The notes below the pieces were generated by a model, which saw nothing but the letters and a program-made list of their open reading frames with translations, had not been told where the DNA came from and did no database searches. Below are positions 42,201-50,764 of a DNA stretch of 64,000 nt, piece after piece. The stretch lies in contig NZ_JAWZSQ010000009.1 of the NCBI RefSeq assembly GCF_034096925.1, forward strand, positions 1 through 64,000. Direction: 5' to 3'. This stretch comes from Patulibacter defluvii. Lineage in GTDB: Bacteria > Actinomycetota > Thermoleophilia > Solirubrobacterales > Solirubrobacteraceae. Position 1 is the stretch's first letter; every line of letters begins with the position of its first letter. A program made the position numbers and the translations under genes.

Positions 42201-43169
42201 TCAGGCGCCCTGGGCCCCGGGCTCGTCCGCGTCGGGCCGTTCGACGCCCGGGCCATCGGCACCGGCGTCGCCGCCCGTCGAACCACCGGCTGCGCCGCCC
42301 CCGGGCGCGCCATCGCCCGCCGCACCGCCACCCGCAGCCCCATCGCCCGGCCGGCCCGAACCATCCGCCGACCCAGGACCAGCATCCGCCGCCCCAGGCC
42401 CGCCCATCGGCCCGCCCCCGGGACCGCCAGCCACCGCTCCACCGGCCACCGACCCCGGCGGCACCAGCCCCCGCGCCCGCTGGGCACGGCGGTAGGCCCG
42501 CGAAGCCGACTCCTCGAACTCGGGCGAGGGGCCGTCGACGACGAAGGCCACCTGCTCGCCGATCGCGACGGCGTTGTCGCCGACCCGCTCGAAGGCGCGG
42601 GCGACCATGGTCATGGTCATCAGCCACTCGCGGGTGTCGATGTCGTCGCCGAGCTCGATCGCCAGGCGGAAGACCTCGCGGTTGAGCTCGTTCAGCTCCT
42701 GGTCCCGCCGCACCAGGTCGAGGGCCAGATCGACGTCACGCAGCTCCAGGGCCTGGCGGCACTGAACCACCTCGTCGCGCGCCAGCACGCCCATCCGCAG
42801 GATCGGCCCCAGCACCTCGGCCCGCCGCGGCGGGTCGTTGCCGGTCAGCGGAATCAGCTTGGCGATGTTCACGCACTGATCGCCCATCCGCTCGAAGTGC
42901 TTGGCGATGTGGAGCAGGCTCGCCACCAGCCGCAGGTCGCCCGCGACCGGGGCCTGGAGCGCCAGCAGCGACAGCACGCCCTGGTTGACCTCCAGGTAGC
43001 GGCCGTCGATCCGGTCGTCGTCCGCCATCACGAACGTGCCCAGCTCGACGTCCTGCTGCTCCAGCGCCTCGGTCACGCGCTCGATCTGGCGCACGACCAG
43101 CCCCAGCGCACCGAGCGTCACCCGCTCCAGCTCCAGCAGCTCTTCCCGGTAATGCGTCCTCGTCGCCAC
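42201..43169 (-). CDS. phoU: phosphate transport regulator PhoU with Gly-rich tail
   Basis: 322 residues. Residues 1-215 are the two three-helix PhoU repeats, with the metal-binding patterns HIAKHFERMGDQCVNIA and VARAFERVGDNAVAIGE. Residues about 235-322 are a disordered Gly/Ala/Asp/Pro tail that normal PhoU proteins (about 215-240 residues) lack. PhoU links Pst transport to the phosphate-sensing kinase and holds it off when phosphate is plentiful. It follows pstB by 41 bases and ends the pst operon. Confidence 0.92.
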   Translation of the reverse strand: MATRTHYREELLELERVTLGALGLVVRQIERVTEALEQQDVELGTFVMADDDRIDGRYLEVNQGVLSLLALQAPVAGDLRLVASLLHIAKHFERMGDQCVNIAKLIPLTGNDPPRRAEVLGPILRMGVLARDEVVQCRQALELRDVDLALDLVRRDQELNELNREVFRLAIELGDDIDTREWLMTMTMVARAFERVGDNAVAIGEQVAFVVDGPSPEFEESASRAYRRAQRARGLVPPGSVAGGAVAGGPGGGPMGGPGAADAGPGSADGSGRPGDGAAGGGAAGDGAPGGGAAGGSTGGDAGADGPGVERPDADEPGAQGA

Positions 43170-43210
43170 CGATCGAACCTACTCTCCGCCGTCCGCGCCC
43201 GGCGCGCGGG

Positions 43211-44116
43211 TCAGGAGAACTTCCCGGACACGTACTCCTCCGTCCGGGAGTCGCTCGGGTTGGTGAAGATCTTCTCGGTCGCGTCGACCTCGACCAGATC
43301 GCCCAGGTACATGAACGCCGTCCGGTCGCCGACGCGCGCGGCCTGCTGCATGTTGTGCGTCACCAGGACGATCGTGAAGTCCTGCTTCAGCTCCTGGATC
43401 AGCTCCTCGACCTTCAGCGTCGCGATCGGGTCGAGCGCCGAGCAGGGCTCGTCCATCAGGATCACGTCGGGCTTGATCGCGATCGTGCGCGCGATGCAGA
43501 GCCGCTGCTGCTGACCGCCCGAGAGGCCGACGCCCGGCGCGTTCAGCCGGTCCTTGACCTCGTCCCAGAGACCCGCCCCGCGCAGCGCCCACTCGACCCG
43601 GTCGTCGTGGTCGACGTCCTTGATCTTGTTGAACTTCAGGCCCGCCGCCACGTTCTCGCGGATCGACATCGTCGGGAACGGGTTCGGCCGCTGGAAGACC
43701 ATCCCGATCATCCGCCGGATCGCCACCACGTCGGTCCCCGACGCGTTGATGTCGACCCCGTCGAGCAGGATCTCGCCCTCGACGCGCGCGCCCGGGATCT
43801 CCTCGTGCATCCGGTTGATCGAGCGCAGCAGCGTCGACTTGCCGCAGCCGGACGGCCCGATCATCGCCGTCACCTCGTTCGCCCGGTACTCCAGGTCGAC
43901 GCCCTTGACCGCCATGTTGTCGCCGTAGAACGACTTCACGTTCCGCAGCGTCACGCTGTGGCCGGTGGTCGCGCTGGCGTGCTCGACCGGCGCCTGGCCG
44001 TCGGCCACCGACGCCGGGGTCTGCAGCGGGGTGTCGTGGGTGCTCACGGGAATACCACCGGAGGTCTGCGGGTCGCTGGTGCGCGGGTCGCGCACCCGGG
44101 TCGGGTCGGAGGTCAT
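43211..44116 (-). CDS. pstB: phosphate ABC transporter ATP-binding protein
   Basis: 301 residues. Walker A GPSGCGKSTLLRSINRM, Q-loop FQRPNPFPTMSI, signature LSGGQQQRLCIAR, Walker B VILMDEPCSALDP and the switch His in VLVTHNM are all typical of PstB. About 50 N-terminal residues before the domain are not conserved. The ATG at 44116 overlaps the pstCA stop (ATGA), so it is translated with the permease. Confidence 0.96.
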   Translation of the reverse strand: MTSDPTRVRDPRTSDPQTSGGIPVSTHDTPLQTPASVADGQAPVEHASATTGHSVTLRNVKSFYGDNMAVKGVDLEYRANEVTAMIGPSGCGKSTLLRSINRMHEEIPGARVEGEILLDGVDINASGTDVVAIRRMIGMVFQRPNPFPTMSIRENVAAGLKFNKIKDVDHDDRVEWALRGAGLWDEVKDRLNAPGVGLSGGQQQRLCIARTIAIKPDVILMDEPCSALDPIATLKVEELIQELKQDFTIVLVTHNMQQAARVGDRTAFMYLGDLVEVDATEKIFTNPSDSRTEEYVSGKFS

Positions 44117-46110
44117 GCGATGCGGCTCCTGCGCTGGGCGAGGCGGGCGATGAGGCTGAGGAGGAGGATCAGCACGACGAGGGTCAGGGCAGCGCCCCAC
44201 GCCCGGTCGTGCTGGGCCGACGACGAGGCCGTCACGTCGGCGTAGATCTGGGCCGGCAGCGTGTTCAGCGGCCCGTTCGGATCACCGGCGAGCGCGGTCG
44301 CGACGCCGGCGGTGAAGATGATCGGCGCGGTCTCGCCGGCGGCGCGGGCGATCGCCAGCAGCGAGCCCGTCACCAGGCCCGGCGCCGCCGTCGGCAGGAC
44401 GATCCGGAGGATCACCTTCCAGCGGGGCACGCCGAGCGCCAGCGCGGCCTCGCGCAGCTGCTGCGGCACCAACCGCAGCACCGGCAGCGCCGCGTTGATC
44501 ACGATCGGCAGCATCAGCAGACCGAGCGCGACCGACGCCTTCCAGCCGGCGAACGGCCCGCCGCCGACCTGGCTGACCACCAGCGTGATGTAGACGAAGA
44601 GGCCGAAGACCACCGACGGCACGCCGGTCATCACGTCGACCAGGTAGCGGACGAAGTTGCCGAACCAGGTGCCCTCGCCGTACTCGACCAGGTAGACCGC
44701 GACCGCGATCCCGATCGGGACCACGATCGCCGCCGCGATCCCGACCACCTCGAGGGTGCCGATGATCGCCGAGCGGATCCCGCCCAGGTCGGCCGCCTGC
44801 GACTGGACCGCGGCGTCGCCGAGGAAGCGGTTCGTGTTCGCCACCGCGCCGGCCGCGCCGGTCGGATCGGAGGTCAGGAAGCTCCAGCTGATCGAGCCGC
44901 CGCCCTTGACGAGCAGGAACCCGAGCAGCAGCGCCAGCGGCAGCAGCGCCAGGCCGGTCAGCGAGGCGACCAGCCCGCGGGCGCAGCGGTCGACCCGCTT
45001 GCGGCCCTCCAGGCTCGTCACCAGCTCCGGGTGCGGGATCCGCGTCAGCAGTCGGCGCTGGGCCTTCGGCAGCTCGCCGCGGGCCGCGGCGTCGACCGCG
45101 CGCTTGGCGTCGCGCTCGGCCCGCTTCAGCCGGCTCTCGGAGCGGGTGATGTAGCCGCGGGCGACCGCGTTGATCACCAGCGTGACCGCGAACAGCAGCA
45201 GGCCGGCGCCGATCAGCGCCGCGCGGTGCTCGGGGCTCGACGTCGCCTCCTGGAACTCCAGCGCGATCACCGAGGCCAGGGTCGACCCCTGCGAGAAGAG
45301 CGAGTCGCCGACGCCGGCCGTGGCGCCGCCGATCAGGATCGCGACGGCGATCGTCTCGCCCAGCGCCCGGCCGAGGCCGAGCATCGAGCCGCCGACGATC
45401 CCGGCGCGCGAGTACGGCAGGACGGCGGTCCGGATCATCTCCCAGCGCGTGGCGCCGAGGGCGAGGGCCGCCTCCTTGTGGTCGGCCGGGACCGTCGCCA
45501 TCACCTCGCGCGAGATCGCGGAGACGATCGGGATGATCATGATCGCCAGGATCAGGCCGGTGATGAAGTAGTTGGCCGCCGAGACGTCGCCCCCGATGAA
45601 GGGGATGAACGAGAAGGTGTCGGCGAACCACTGCTCGGCGCCCTTCAGCTTCGGCGCCAGGAAGAGGAAGCCCCAGAGGCCGTAGACGACCGAGGGGACC
45701 GCGGCCAGCAGCTCGAGCGTGCCGGCGATGACCCCGCGCCAGCGCGCCGGCGCCAGCTCGGTGACGAACAGCGCCGTGGCGACCGCGACCGGGACGCCGA
45801 TGATCAGCGCGACCACCGAGGTGATCAGCGTGCCCGCGACCAGCGCGCCGGCCCCGAAGGTGTCCTGCGACGGCAGCCAGTCGACCTTCGTCACGAAGTC
45901 GGTGAACCCGTACGCCGAGAAGACCGGCTCGGACTCGATCCCGAGCTTGATCAGGAAGTACAGGAGCAGGACGAAGATCAGCCCGGCGAGGGCCGTCAGC
46001 GCGTACTTGACCCATGGGTCGAGCCAGCTGCCGGTCTTCGTCCGGGCCAGCGTCTGCCGGAGCCGTGACGCGGCGTCGGGATTGGGGACGGTTGCGGTGC
46101 TCGATTCCAT
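44113..46110 (-). CDS. pstCA: fused phosphate permease PstC-PstA
   Basis: 665 residues in one frame. Residues about 35-315 are PstC-like, with the EAA loop HKEAALALGATRWEMIRTAV. Residues about 370-655 are PstA-like, with EAALALGVPRWKVILRIVLP. About 50 charged residues (RSESRLKRAERDAKRAVDAA region) link the halves across the cytoplasm. Each half has about six membrane segments. Normally two genes form this heterodimer; the fusion fixes the 1:1 ratio. A hairpin separates it from pstS; pstB overlaps its stop. Confidence 0.95.
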   Translation of the reverse strand: MESSTATVPNPDAASRLRQTLARTKTGSWLDPWVKYALTALAGLIFVLLLYFLIKLGIESEPVFSAYGFTDFVTKVDWLPSQDTFGAGALVAGTLITSVVALIIGVPVAVATALFVTELAPARWRGVIAGTLELLAAVPSVVYGLWGFLFLAPKLKGAEQWFADTFSFIPFIGGDVSAANYFITGLILAIMIIPIVSAISREVMATVPADHKEAALALGATRWEMIRTAVLPYSRAGIVGGSMLGLGRALGETIAVAILIGGATAGVGDSLFSQGSTLASVIALEFQEATSSPEHRAALIGAGLLLFAVTLVINAVARGYITRSESRLKRAERDAKRAVDAAARGELPKAQRRLLTRIPHPELVTSLEGRKRVDRCARGLVASLTGLALLPLALLLGFLLVKGGGSISWSFLTSDPTGAAGAVANTNRFLGDAAVQSQAADLGGIRSAIIGTLEVVGIAAAIVVPIGIAVAVYLVEYGEGTWFGNFVRYLVDVMTGVPSVVFGLFVYITLVVSQVGGGPFAGWKASVALGLLMLPIVINAALPVLRLVPQQLREAALALGVPRWKVILRIVLPTAAPGLVTGSLLAIARAAGETAPIIFTAGVATALAGDPNGPLNTLPAQIYADVTASSSAQHDRAWGAALTLVVLILLLSLIARLAQRRSRIA

Positions 46111-46160
46111 GCTGTCGGTGGGGGTCGCCGGTGGACCGGAGCGCCCGGGCCGCTACGACC

Positions 46161-46192
46161 CCCGCCCCGCCGCGAGATCGCGGCGGGGCGGG
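46161..46192 (-). terminator. hairpin between pstS and pstCA
   Basis: CCCGCCCCGCCGCGA (46161-46175) pairs perfectly with 46178-46192 over a two-base loop. It probably partly stops transcription or shields the 3' end of pstS mRNA, so that more PstS than permease is made. Confidence 0.65.
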
Positions 46193-46223
46193 AGGACGCG
46201 TGCGCGGTGGGCGCGACCGCGGA

Positions 46224-47339
46224 TCAGGAGATCGGCGCTCCGTTGCACTCGAGGGAGTCGACGACGGCCTTGGCCTTCGTCAGGATGCTGTCCGGCAGCG
46301 GCGCGTAGGCCAGCTGCTTGGCCTCTTCCTGACCGGTGGTGAGCCCGTAGGTCAGGTAGTTCTTGACGTCCTTGGCGACGCTCTCGGACTTCCCGGCCTT
46401 GCAGAGGTCCTTCGGCAGGACGACGAACGTGGCGGACGCGTCCGGGTAGGTCTGGTCGCCGTCGGCGTCGCCGATCGCGAACCGCAGGTCCTCCGGGACC
46501 TCGACGCCCTCACCGGCGGCGGAGACGGACTCCAGCGTCGGCTCGACGTAGTTGCCGGCCTTGTTCTTCAGGCTGGCGTAGGCGAAGTCGTTCTGCAGCG
46601 CGTAGGCCTGCTCGACGTAGCCGATCGCGCCCTCGGTCTGCTTGACCGCGGCGGCGACGCCGTCGTTGCCCTTGGCGCCGGTGCCGGTCGGCCACTTGAC
46701 CGACTTGTCGACGCCCGGGCCCTTCTCCCACTCCTTGGAGTAGGCGCCGAGGTACGAGAGGAACGCCTTCGTGGTGCCCGACTCGTCGGAGCGGTGGACG
46801 ACGGTGATCTTCTCGTCCGGCAGCGTCACGCCGGAGTTCTGATCGGCGATCGCCTTGTCGTTCCAGTTCTTGATCTTGCCGAGGAAGATGTCGGCGAGGG
46901 TGGCGCCGTCCAGCTTCAGGCCGGTCTCGAGGCCCTTGACGTTGTAGGCCGCCACGACCGCGCCGAAGAACGTCGGGACGTGGACGATCTCGCCCTGCTT
47001 CTTGGCGGCGGCGATCTCCTCGTCGTCCATCGCCGAGTCGGTGCCGCCGAAGTCGAGCGTGCCGTCGGTGACGCCGGCGATGCCCGCGCCCGAGCCGGTG
47101 CCCGCGTAGTTGAAGGTCAGGCCCTGGGACTTGAGCTTCGCGCCCCAGGTGTCGTAGACCGGCTTGGCGAACGTCGAGCCGCCGGCGTTGATCGCCCCGG
47201 AGAACGACGCGCTGGCCGTGGTCTCGGTGCCGGTGCTGGCCGCGGTGGTGTCGTTCTTCTTGTCGTCGGAACCGCAGGCTGCGACGCCGAGAGCGAGGAC
47301 GGCAGACGCGCCCATCGCGGCAAACGTACGAATTCGCAC
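46224..47339 (-). CDS. pstS: phosphate-binding lipoprotein PstS
   Basis: 371 residues. The lipobox is VAAC at about residues 19-22, followed by a Thr/Ser-rich stalk. Phosphate-binding loops are present: AGGSTFAKPVYDTW, GTGSGAGI, GGTDSAM and RSDESGTTKAFLSYL. It captures phosphate outside the membrane for PstCAB. The GTG start has AAGGAG six bases upstream. Two PHO-box units precede it, so it should be induced by phosphate starvation. Confidence 0.96.
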   Translation of the reverse strand: MRIRTFAAMGASAVLALGVAACGSDDKKNDTTAASTGTETTASASFSGAINAGGSTFAKPVYDTWGAKLKSQGLTFNYAGTGSGAGIAGVTDGTLDFGGTDSAMDDEEIAAAKKQGEIVHVPTFFGAVVAAYNVKGLETGLKLDGATLADIFLGKIKNWNDKAIADQNSGVTLPDEKITVVHRSDESGTTKAFLSYLGAYSKEWEKGPGVDKSVKWPTGTGAKGNDGVAAAVKQTEGAIGYVEQAYALQNDFAYASLKNKAGNYVEPTLESVSAAGEGVEVPEDLRFAIGDADGDQTYPDASATFVVLPKDLCKAGKSESVAKDVKNYLTYGLTTGQEEAKQLAYAPLPDSILTKAKAVVDSLECNGAPIS

Positions 47340-47404
47340 GTGGTCTCCTTGAGTCAGTCAGGGGAACGTGACGCAGGGCAGCGTGTCAGCGCCGTTCCTG
47401 CATC

Positions 47405-47445
47405 CTGTTACCTGGGTGTGGCCGGGGTGTGAACTCGATGTGAAC
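47405..47445 (-). promoter_or_regulatory. PHO box and -10 of pstS
   Basis: On the minus strand GTTCACATCGA (47445-47435) and GTTCACACCCC (47434-47424) are consecutive 11-base direct repeats, followed by a degenerate unit GGCCACACCCA, then GG-TAACAG (47410-47405) as a likely -10. This is the arrangement of actinobacterial PhoP/RegX3 PHO boxes. Confidence 0.65.
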
Positions 47446-47489
47446 GTGGTGTGTCGGCGACGAGCGGGAGCCCGCCGACGACGTCCCGA

Positions 47490-47852
47490 TCAGGCCGCGG
47501 GCTCCGGCGCGAACCGGTACCCGAACCCGATGTGGGTGTGGATGAAGCGCCAGCCCGGGGACGCGGCCTCGAGCTTCTGGCGCAGCTTGTGGACGTAGAC
47601 GTCGATCGAGCGGTCCCCGCGGCGGAGCGGACCGCCCCAGACCGTCGAGAACAGCTCCTCGCGGGCCACGACGTGTCCCGAGCGGGTGGCGAGCGCCGAG
47701 AGCAGCTCGAACTCGCGCACCGACAGCGGGACGACGCGACCGGCGACGACGGCCAGCCCCTCCTGGGGCCGGATCTCGACCTGGGCGACGCGGATCGGCT
47801 CCGCGGGGGCTCCGGGGGCCACGTCGTCCGTGGATCGGGTCACGGTGCTCAT
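47490..47852 (-). CDS. stand-alone PhoB-type winged-helix protein without receiver domain
   Basis: 120 residues. Residues about 20-115 align along their length with the DNA-binding domain of the response regulator at 40918: LSVREFELLSAL versus LTKREFELIDLL, RGDRSIDVYVHKLRQKL versus RGDRSVDVFVRKLRQKL, and FIHTHIGFGYRFAPEP versus YIHTHFGVGYRFAPEP. There is no upstream frame that could encode a receiver. It should bind PHO boxes without phosphorylation. It has its own three-unit PHO box and lies upstream of pstS. An ATG at 47921 would add 23 residues but lies within the PHO box. Confidence 0.85.
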   Translation of the reverse strand: MSTVTRSTDDVAPGAPAEPIRVAQVEIRPQEGLAVVAGRVVPLSVREFELLSALATRSGHVVAREELFSTVWGGPLRRGDRSIDVYVHKLRQKLEAASPGWRFIHTHIGFGYRFAPEPAA

Positions 47853-47886
47853 CGCCCCGTGAGTGTGCGACAGCCCGCGGGCGCGC

Positions 47887-47927
47887 CAGTTACCGGACCG
47901 TGAACCAGCTGTGAACGGCATGTGAAA
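47887..47927 (-). promoter_or_regulatory. three-unit PHO box and -10 of the stand-alone regulator
   Basis: On the minus strand TTTCACATGCC, GTTCACAGCTG and GTTCACGGTCC are consecutive 11-base units (47927-47895), followed by GG-TAACTG (47892-47887). The same GG-TAACWG ending follows the pstS box. It may also act on the divergent DUF47 gene. Confidence 0.65.
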
Positions 47928-47964
47928 CCGCGCCGATCACGCGCAACAGCAGGCGATTCGGCGC

Positions 47965-47970
47965 TAGCGT
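47965..47970 (+). promoter_or_regulatory. leaderless-type -10 (TAGCGT) of the DUF47 gene
   Basis: TAGCGT ends ten bases before the ATG at 47981, with no SD sequence. Confidence 0.5.
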
Positions 47971-47980
47971 CGCCCGACCG

Positions 47981-48616
47981 ATGCCGCTCTTCTTCCGCGC
48001 GACCGGAACCGACACCGCGCTGCTCGACCTGCTCGAGGAGTACGGCCGCACGATCCAGCGCTCGACGCTGCTGCTGCGCGACCTCGTGCGCGACTACCCC
48101 GAGCAGGCCGGCCTGGTCCGCGACCTCGTGCTCTGCGAGCAGGAGGGCGACCGGATCGCCCACGACATCATCCACCGGCTCAGCCGCCACAGCGCCGCCC
48201 AGGCGTCGCCGTTCGAGATCGACGACGGCTACCGGCTGGCGACCGCGCTCGACGACATCGTCGACGACGCCGAGGCGGCGGCCGACATGTTCTCCGTCTA
48301 CCAGGTCGAGGCGGCCACCGACCAGGCCACCCAGCTGGCCGACATCCTGGTGGCCTGCGGCGAGCAGCTGGCGCTGGCGCTGCGGGCGCTGCGGACCGGC
48401 AGCGACCTGTCGCCGTTCCTGGTCGAGATCCACCGGCTGGAGAACGACGGCGACCGGATCAGCCGCGACGCGATCGCGTCGCTGTTCGAGATCGGCGTCG
48501 ACCCGCTGTTCGTGATCCGCTGGAAGGACATCTACGCGGCGCTCGAGAGCGCGATCGACGCCTGCGAGACGGTCGCCCACCACCTCGAGGGGATCGTCCT
48601 CAAGCGTCGCCGCTGA
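47981..48616 (+). CDS. DUF47 family PhoU-like protein
   Basis: 211 residues, all helical. PhoU-like patterns are seen in VLCEQEGDRIAHDIIHRL, ALDDIVDDAEAAADMF and RLENDGDRISRDAI. DUF47 proteins usually accompany a Pit-type phosphate transporter and modulate it, but no pit gene follows. The location divergent from the stand-alone regulator, across a PHO box, ties it to phosphate control. It may act on PstSCAB or on a Pit encoded elsewhere. Confidence 0.88.
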   Translation: MPLFFRATGTDTALLDLLEEYGRTIQRSTLLLRDLVRDYPEQAGLVRDLVLCEQEGDRIAHDIIHRLSRHSAAQASPFEIDDGYRLATALDDIVDDAEAAADMFSVYQVEAATDQATQLADILVACGEQLALALRALRTGSDLSPFLVEIHRLENDGDRISRDAIASLFEIGVDPLFVIRWKDIYAALESAIDACETVAHHLEGIVLKRRR

Positions 48617-48633
48617 GGCTGAGCGCCCCGCGC

Positions 48634-49959
48634 TCACCCCGGCCCCTCCCCGACCGGCGCCGGCCAGGCCCCGGCCGCGCCGTCGGCCAGGTCGCAGGCC
48701 AGCGCCGACCAGGCGAACCCGCGCGCGCCGTAGCCGCGGCCGTCGCGCGGGTCGTAGTACTCGCGCAGGCCCTCGCGCTCGACGGCGGCGACCAGCGCCG
48801 CGGCGGTCGCGGAGGCCTCGGCCTCGTGGCCGAGCGCGGCCAGCGCCGGCAGCAGCAGCCAGGCGACGTTGACCCACGACGGGCCGCGCCAGGTCCGCCA
48901 GCGGTCGAAGCTCGGCCGGTGCGCCGGATCGTCGATCGCGACCGACGGGATCCCGACCGGGGCGGCGAAGCGGTCGCGGGCCAGCAGCTGCTCGGCCGCC
49001 AGCCGGCGCCGGATCGGCAGCGGGATCCCCGGCAGCAGCAGCGGCGCCAGCGACGACCAGCCGCCGGCCGCCACCGGTCGCCGGCCGCGGCCGGCGAGAT
49101 CACGGAAGAGGCCCGCCGACTCGTCCCAGCAGTGGTCGACCAGCGACCGCTCGCTGCGGGCGGCGAGGGTCGCCCAGGCCCGGTCGCCGGTCAGCCGCGC
49201 CATCGCGTGCAGCGACAGCGCGTAGGCGGTCGTGGTCCAGACGTCGACCACGTGGTGGTCGTGGCGGGCGGCGAAGCGGCGGGCGTCGTAGCCGACCCGG
49301 CGGGCCCGCTCGACCAGCAGCCAGTAGCCGGGCCGGTCGTGGACCAGGGCTCCGAACGGCCGGTCGTACTGGGGGCTGTCGTCGAGCCCCGACTCGTCCG
49401 GGAAGAGGATCGTCAGCAGCCCGTCGCCGGCCAGGTCGCGCTCGGCGGCCAGCCAGTCGAGGTGCTCGGTCAGGGCCGGCAGCGCCTCGCTCGCGAAGCC
49501 GGGATCGCCGGCCGGGTCGGCGGCGGCGACCCGCTCCCAGGCCAGCGGCAGCAGCGGCGGGCCGATCGAGGCGGTCGCCAGCTCGCCGACGATCCGGCGG
49601 GTGGCGTAGAACGGCGCCCGCCGCCAGCCGGCCGGCCGGTCCCAGAAGACGGTGTGCGGCAGCAGCCCGGGGCGGGCGCCGACCCGCGGGGCGATCCGCG
49701 GGTCGCCGCCGCGGACGACGGTCCGCAGCTCCTCGCGAGCGCGCGCGGGGTCGAACCGGGTCCAGGCGATCGCGCTGAAGCAGGAGTCCCAATGCCACTG
49801 GTGGCGGTAGCGCGGCGTCGACGGGCAGGTGAAGGCGTAGGGCACGCCGCGCCGCTCGCCGCTGCGCCAGTTGGCCCGCAGCGTCGCCTCGGCCAGCGCG
49901 TCGACCGGCCGCGACGCGCGCGGGGCCTGCCGCTCGATCAGGCCGCTTCCGGAGGTCAT
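48634..49959 (-). CDS. GH63/MGH1-like (alpha/alpha)6 glycoside hydrolase
   Basis: 441 residues. The motif YRHQWHWDSCFSAIAW near residue 51 and GPSWVNVAWLLLPAL near residue 345 are typical of glucosylglycerate/mannosylglycerate hydrolases and glycogen-debranching-like (alpha/alpha)6 barrels. The acid Asp in HWDSCF is probably one catalytic residue. No signal peptide is present, so it acts in the cytoplasm. It is the last gene of the four-gene operon starting at 54421, four bases after the deacetylase. The exact sugar is unknown. Confidence 0.82.
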   Translation of the reverse strand: MTSGSGLIERQAPRASRPVDALAEATLRANWRSGERRGVPYAFTCPSTPRYRHQWHWDSCFSAIAWTRFDPARAREELRTVVRGGDPRIAPRVGARPGLLPHTVFWDRPAGWRRAPFYATRRIVGELATASIGPPLLPLAWERVAAADPAGDPGFASEALPALTEHLDWLAAERDLAGDGLLTILFPDESGLDDSPQYDRPFGALVHDRPGYWLLVERARRVGYDARRFAARHDHHVVDVWTTTAYALSLHAMARLTGDRAWATLAARSERSLVDHCWDESAGLFRDLAGRGRRPVAAGGWSSLAPLLLPGIPLPIRRRLAAEQLLARDRFAAPVGIPSVAIDDPAHRPSFDRWRTWRGPSWVNVAWLLLPALAALGHEAEASATAAALVAAVEREGLREYYDPRDGRGYGARGFAWSALACDLADGAAGAWPAPVGEGPG

Positions 49960-49963
49960 CGGG

Positions 49964-50764
49964 TCAGGCCGCCGCGACCAGCTCGCGGTAGGTGACCGAC
50001 GGCCGGCGGGCGTGGCGGCGGAGGACGTCCTCGGCCGCCGCGATCAGCCGCGGGTGGTCGAGGTCGGCCGGGTGCAGCTCCAGCCGCACCGGTCCGCCGC
50101 CGATCCGCGACGCGGTCCGCAGCACCGCCGGCGAGGCGAACCGCTTGAGCGGGGTCGAGGCGCCGAGCCCGAGCGCCAGCGCCCGCAGCGGCCGCGGCCG
50201 GGAGCCGCCGTGGACCGCGTCGATCGTCGCCCACCACGCGTAGCGGTCGCGGAGCGTCGCGTGCAGCGACGGCGTGTAGGCGAAGCCCGGGGCGACGAAG
50301 CCGTCCGGCTCGATCCCGGCGTCGGTCAGGATCCGGCGACCGGCGGCGACGGCGCGGTCGGTCTCCTCGGCGTCGAGGCCGACGAACTCGGCCGCGCGGC
50401 CGCCCTGCCAGAGCGCGACCGCCTGCCGCAGCGGCGCCGCCGGCCGGGTCTGCTCGTGGCGGAAGCCGTGCTGGGCGACCTCGTCGCCGGCGTCGATCCG
50501 CTCCCCCAGCCAGGCCCGCAGCGCCGGGCTGCGGCGGTCGAAGGGGTGCAGGTCGGGGGCCGGGATCACCAGCAGCGTGACCCGCGCGACGCCGTGGTCG
50601 GCCAGCCACTCGCGGAGCAGCGCGCAGCGCTCCCAGGTCGCCGGCTCGACGTCGTGGACGGTGACCGCGATCGCGTCGCGCGGGTCGACCGCGCGGCGGG
50701 CGGCGGGCAGCGACGGCAGCGCCCGCAGCGGGGCGGGGCGCGGGATCGCGTCCTCGGGGCTCAT
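49964..50764 (-). CDS. polysaccharide deacetylase-like protein (DUF2334/CE4-related)
   Basis: 266 residues. AVTVHDVEP near residue 34 supplies the catalytic-base/metal Asp, and AQHGFRHEQ near residue 98 holds the metal-binding His pair. DGFVAPGFAYTPSL and LELHPADLDHP match later NodB-homology motifs. It would remove acyl groups from a sugar. No signal peptide is seen, so the substrate may be an intracellular glycan or lipid precursor. The ATG overlaps the stop of the upstream glycosyltransferase gene (ATGA). Confidence 0.82.
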   Translation of the reverse strand: MSPEDAIPRPAPLRALPSLPAARRAVDPRDAIAVTVHDVEPATWERCALLREWLADHGVARVTLLVIPAPDLHPFDRRSPALRAWLGERIDAGDEVAQHGFRHEQTRPAAPLRQAVALWQGGRAAEFVGLDAEETDRAVAAGRRILTDAGIEPDGFVAPGFAYTPSLHATLRDRYAWWATIDAVHGGSRPRPLRALALGLGASTPLKRFASPAVLRTASRIGGGPVRLELHPADLDHPRLIAAAEDVLRRHARRPSVTYRELVAAA

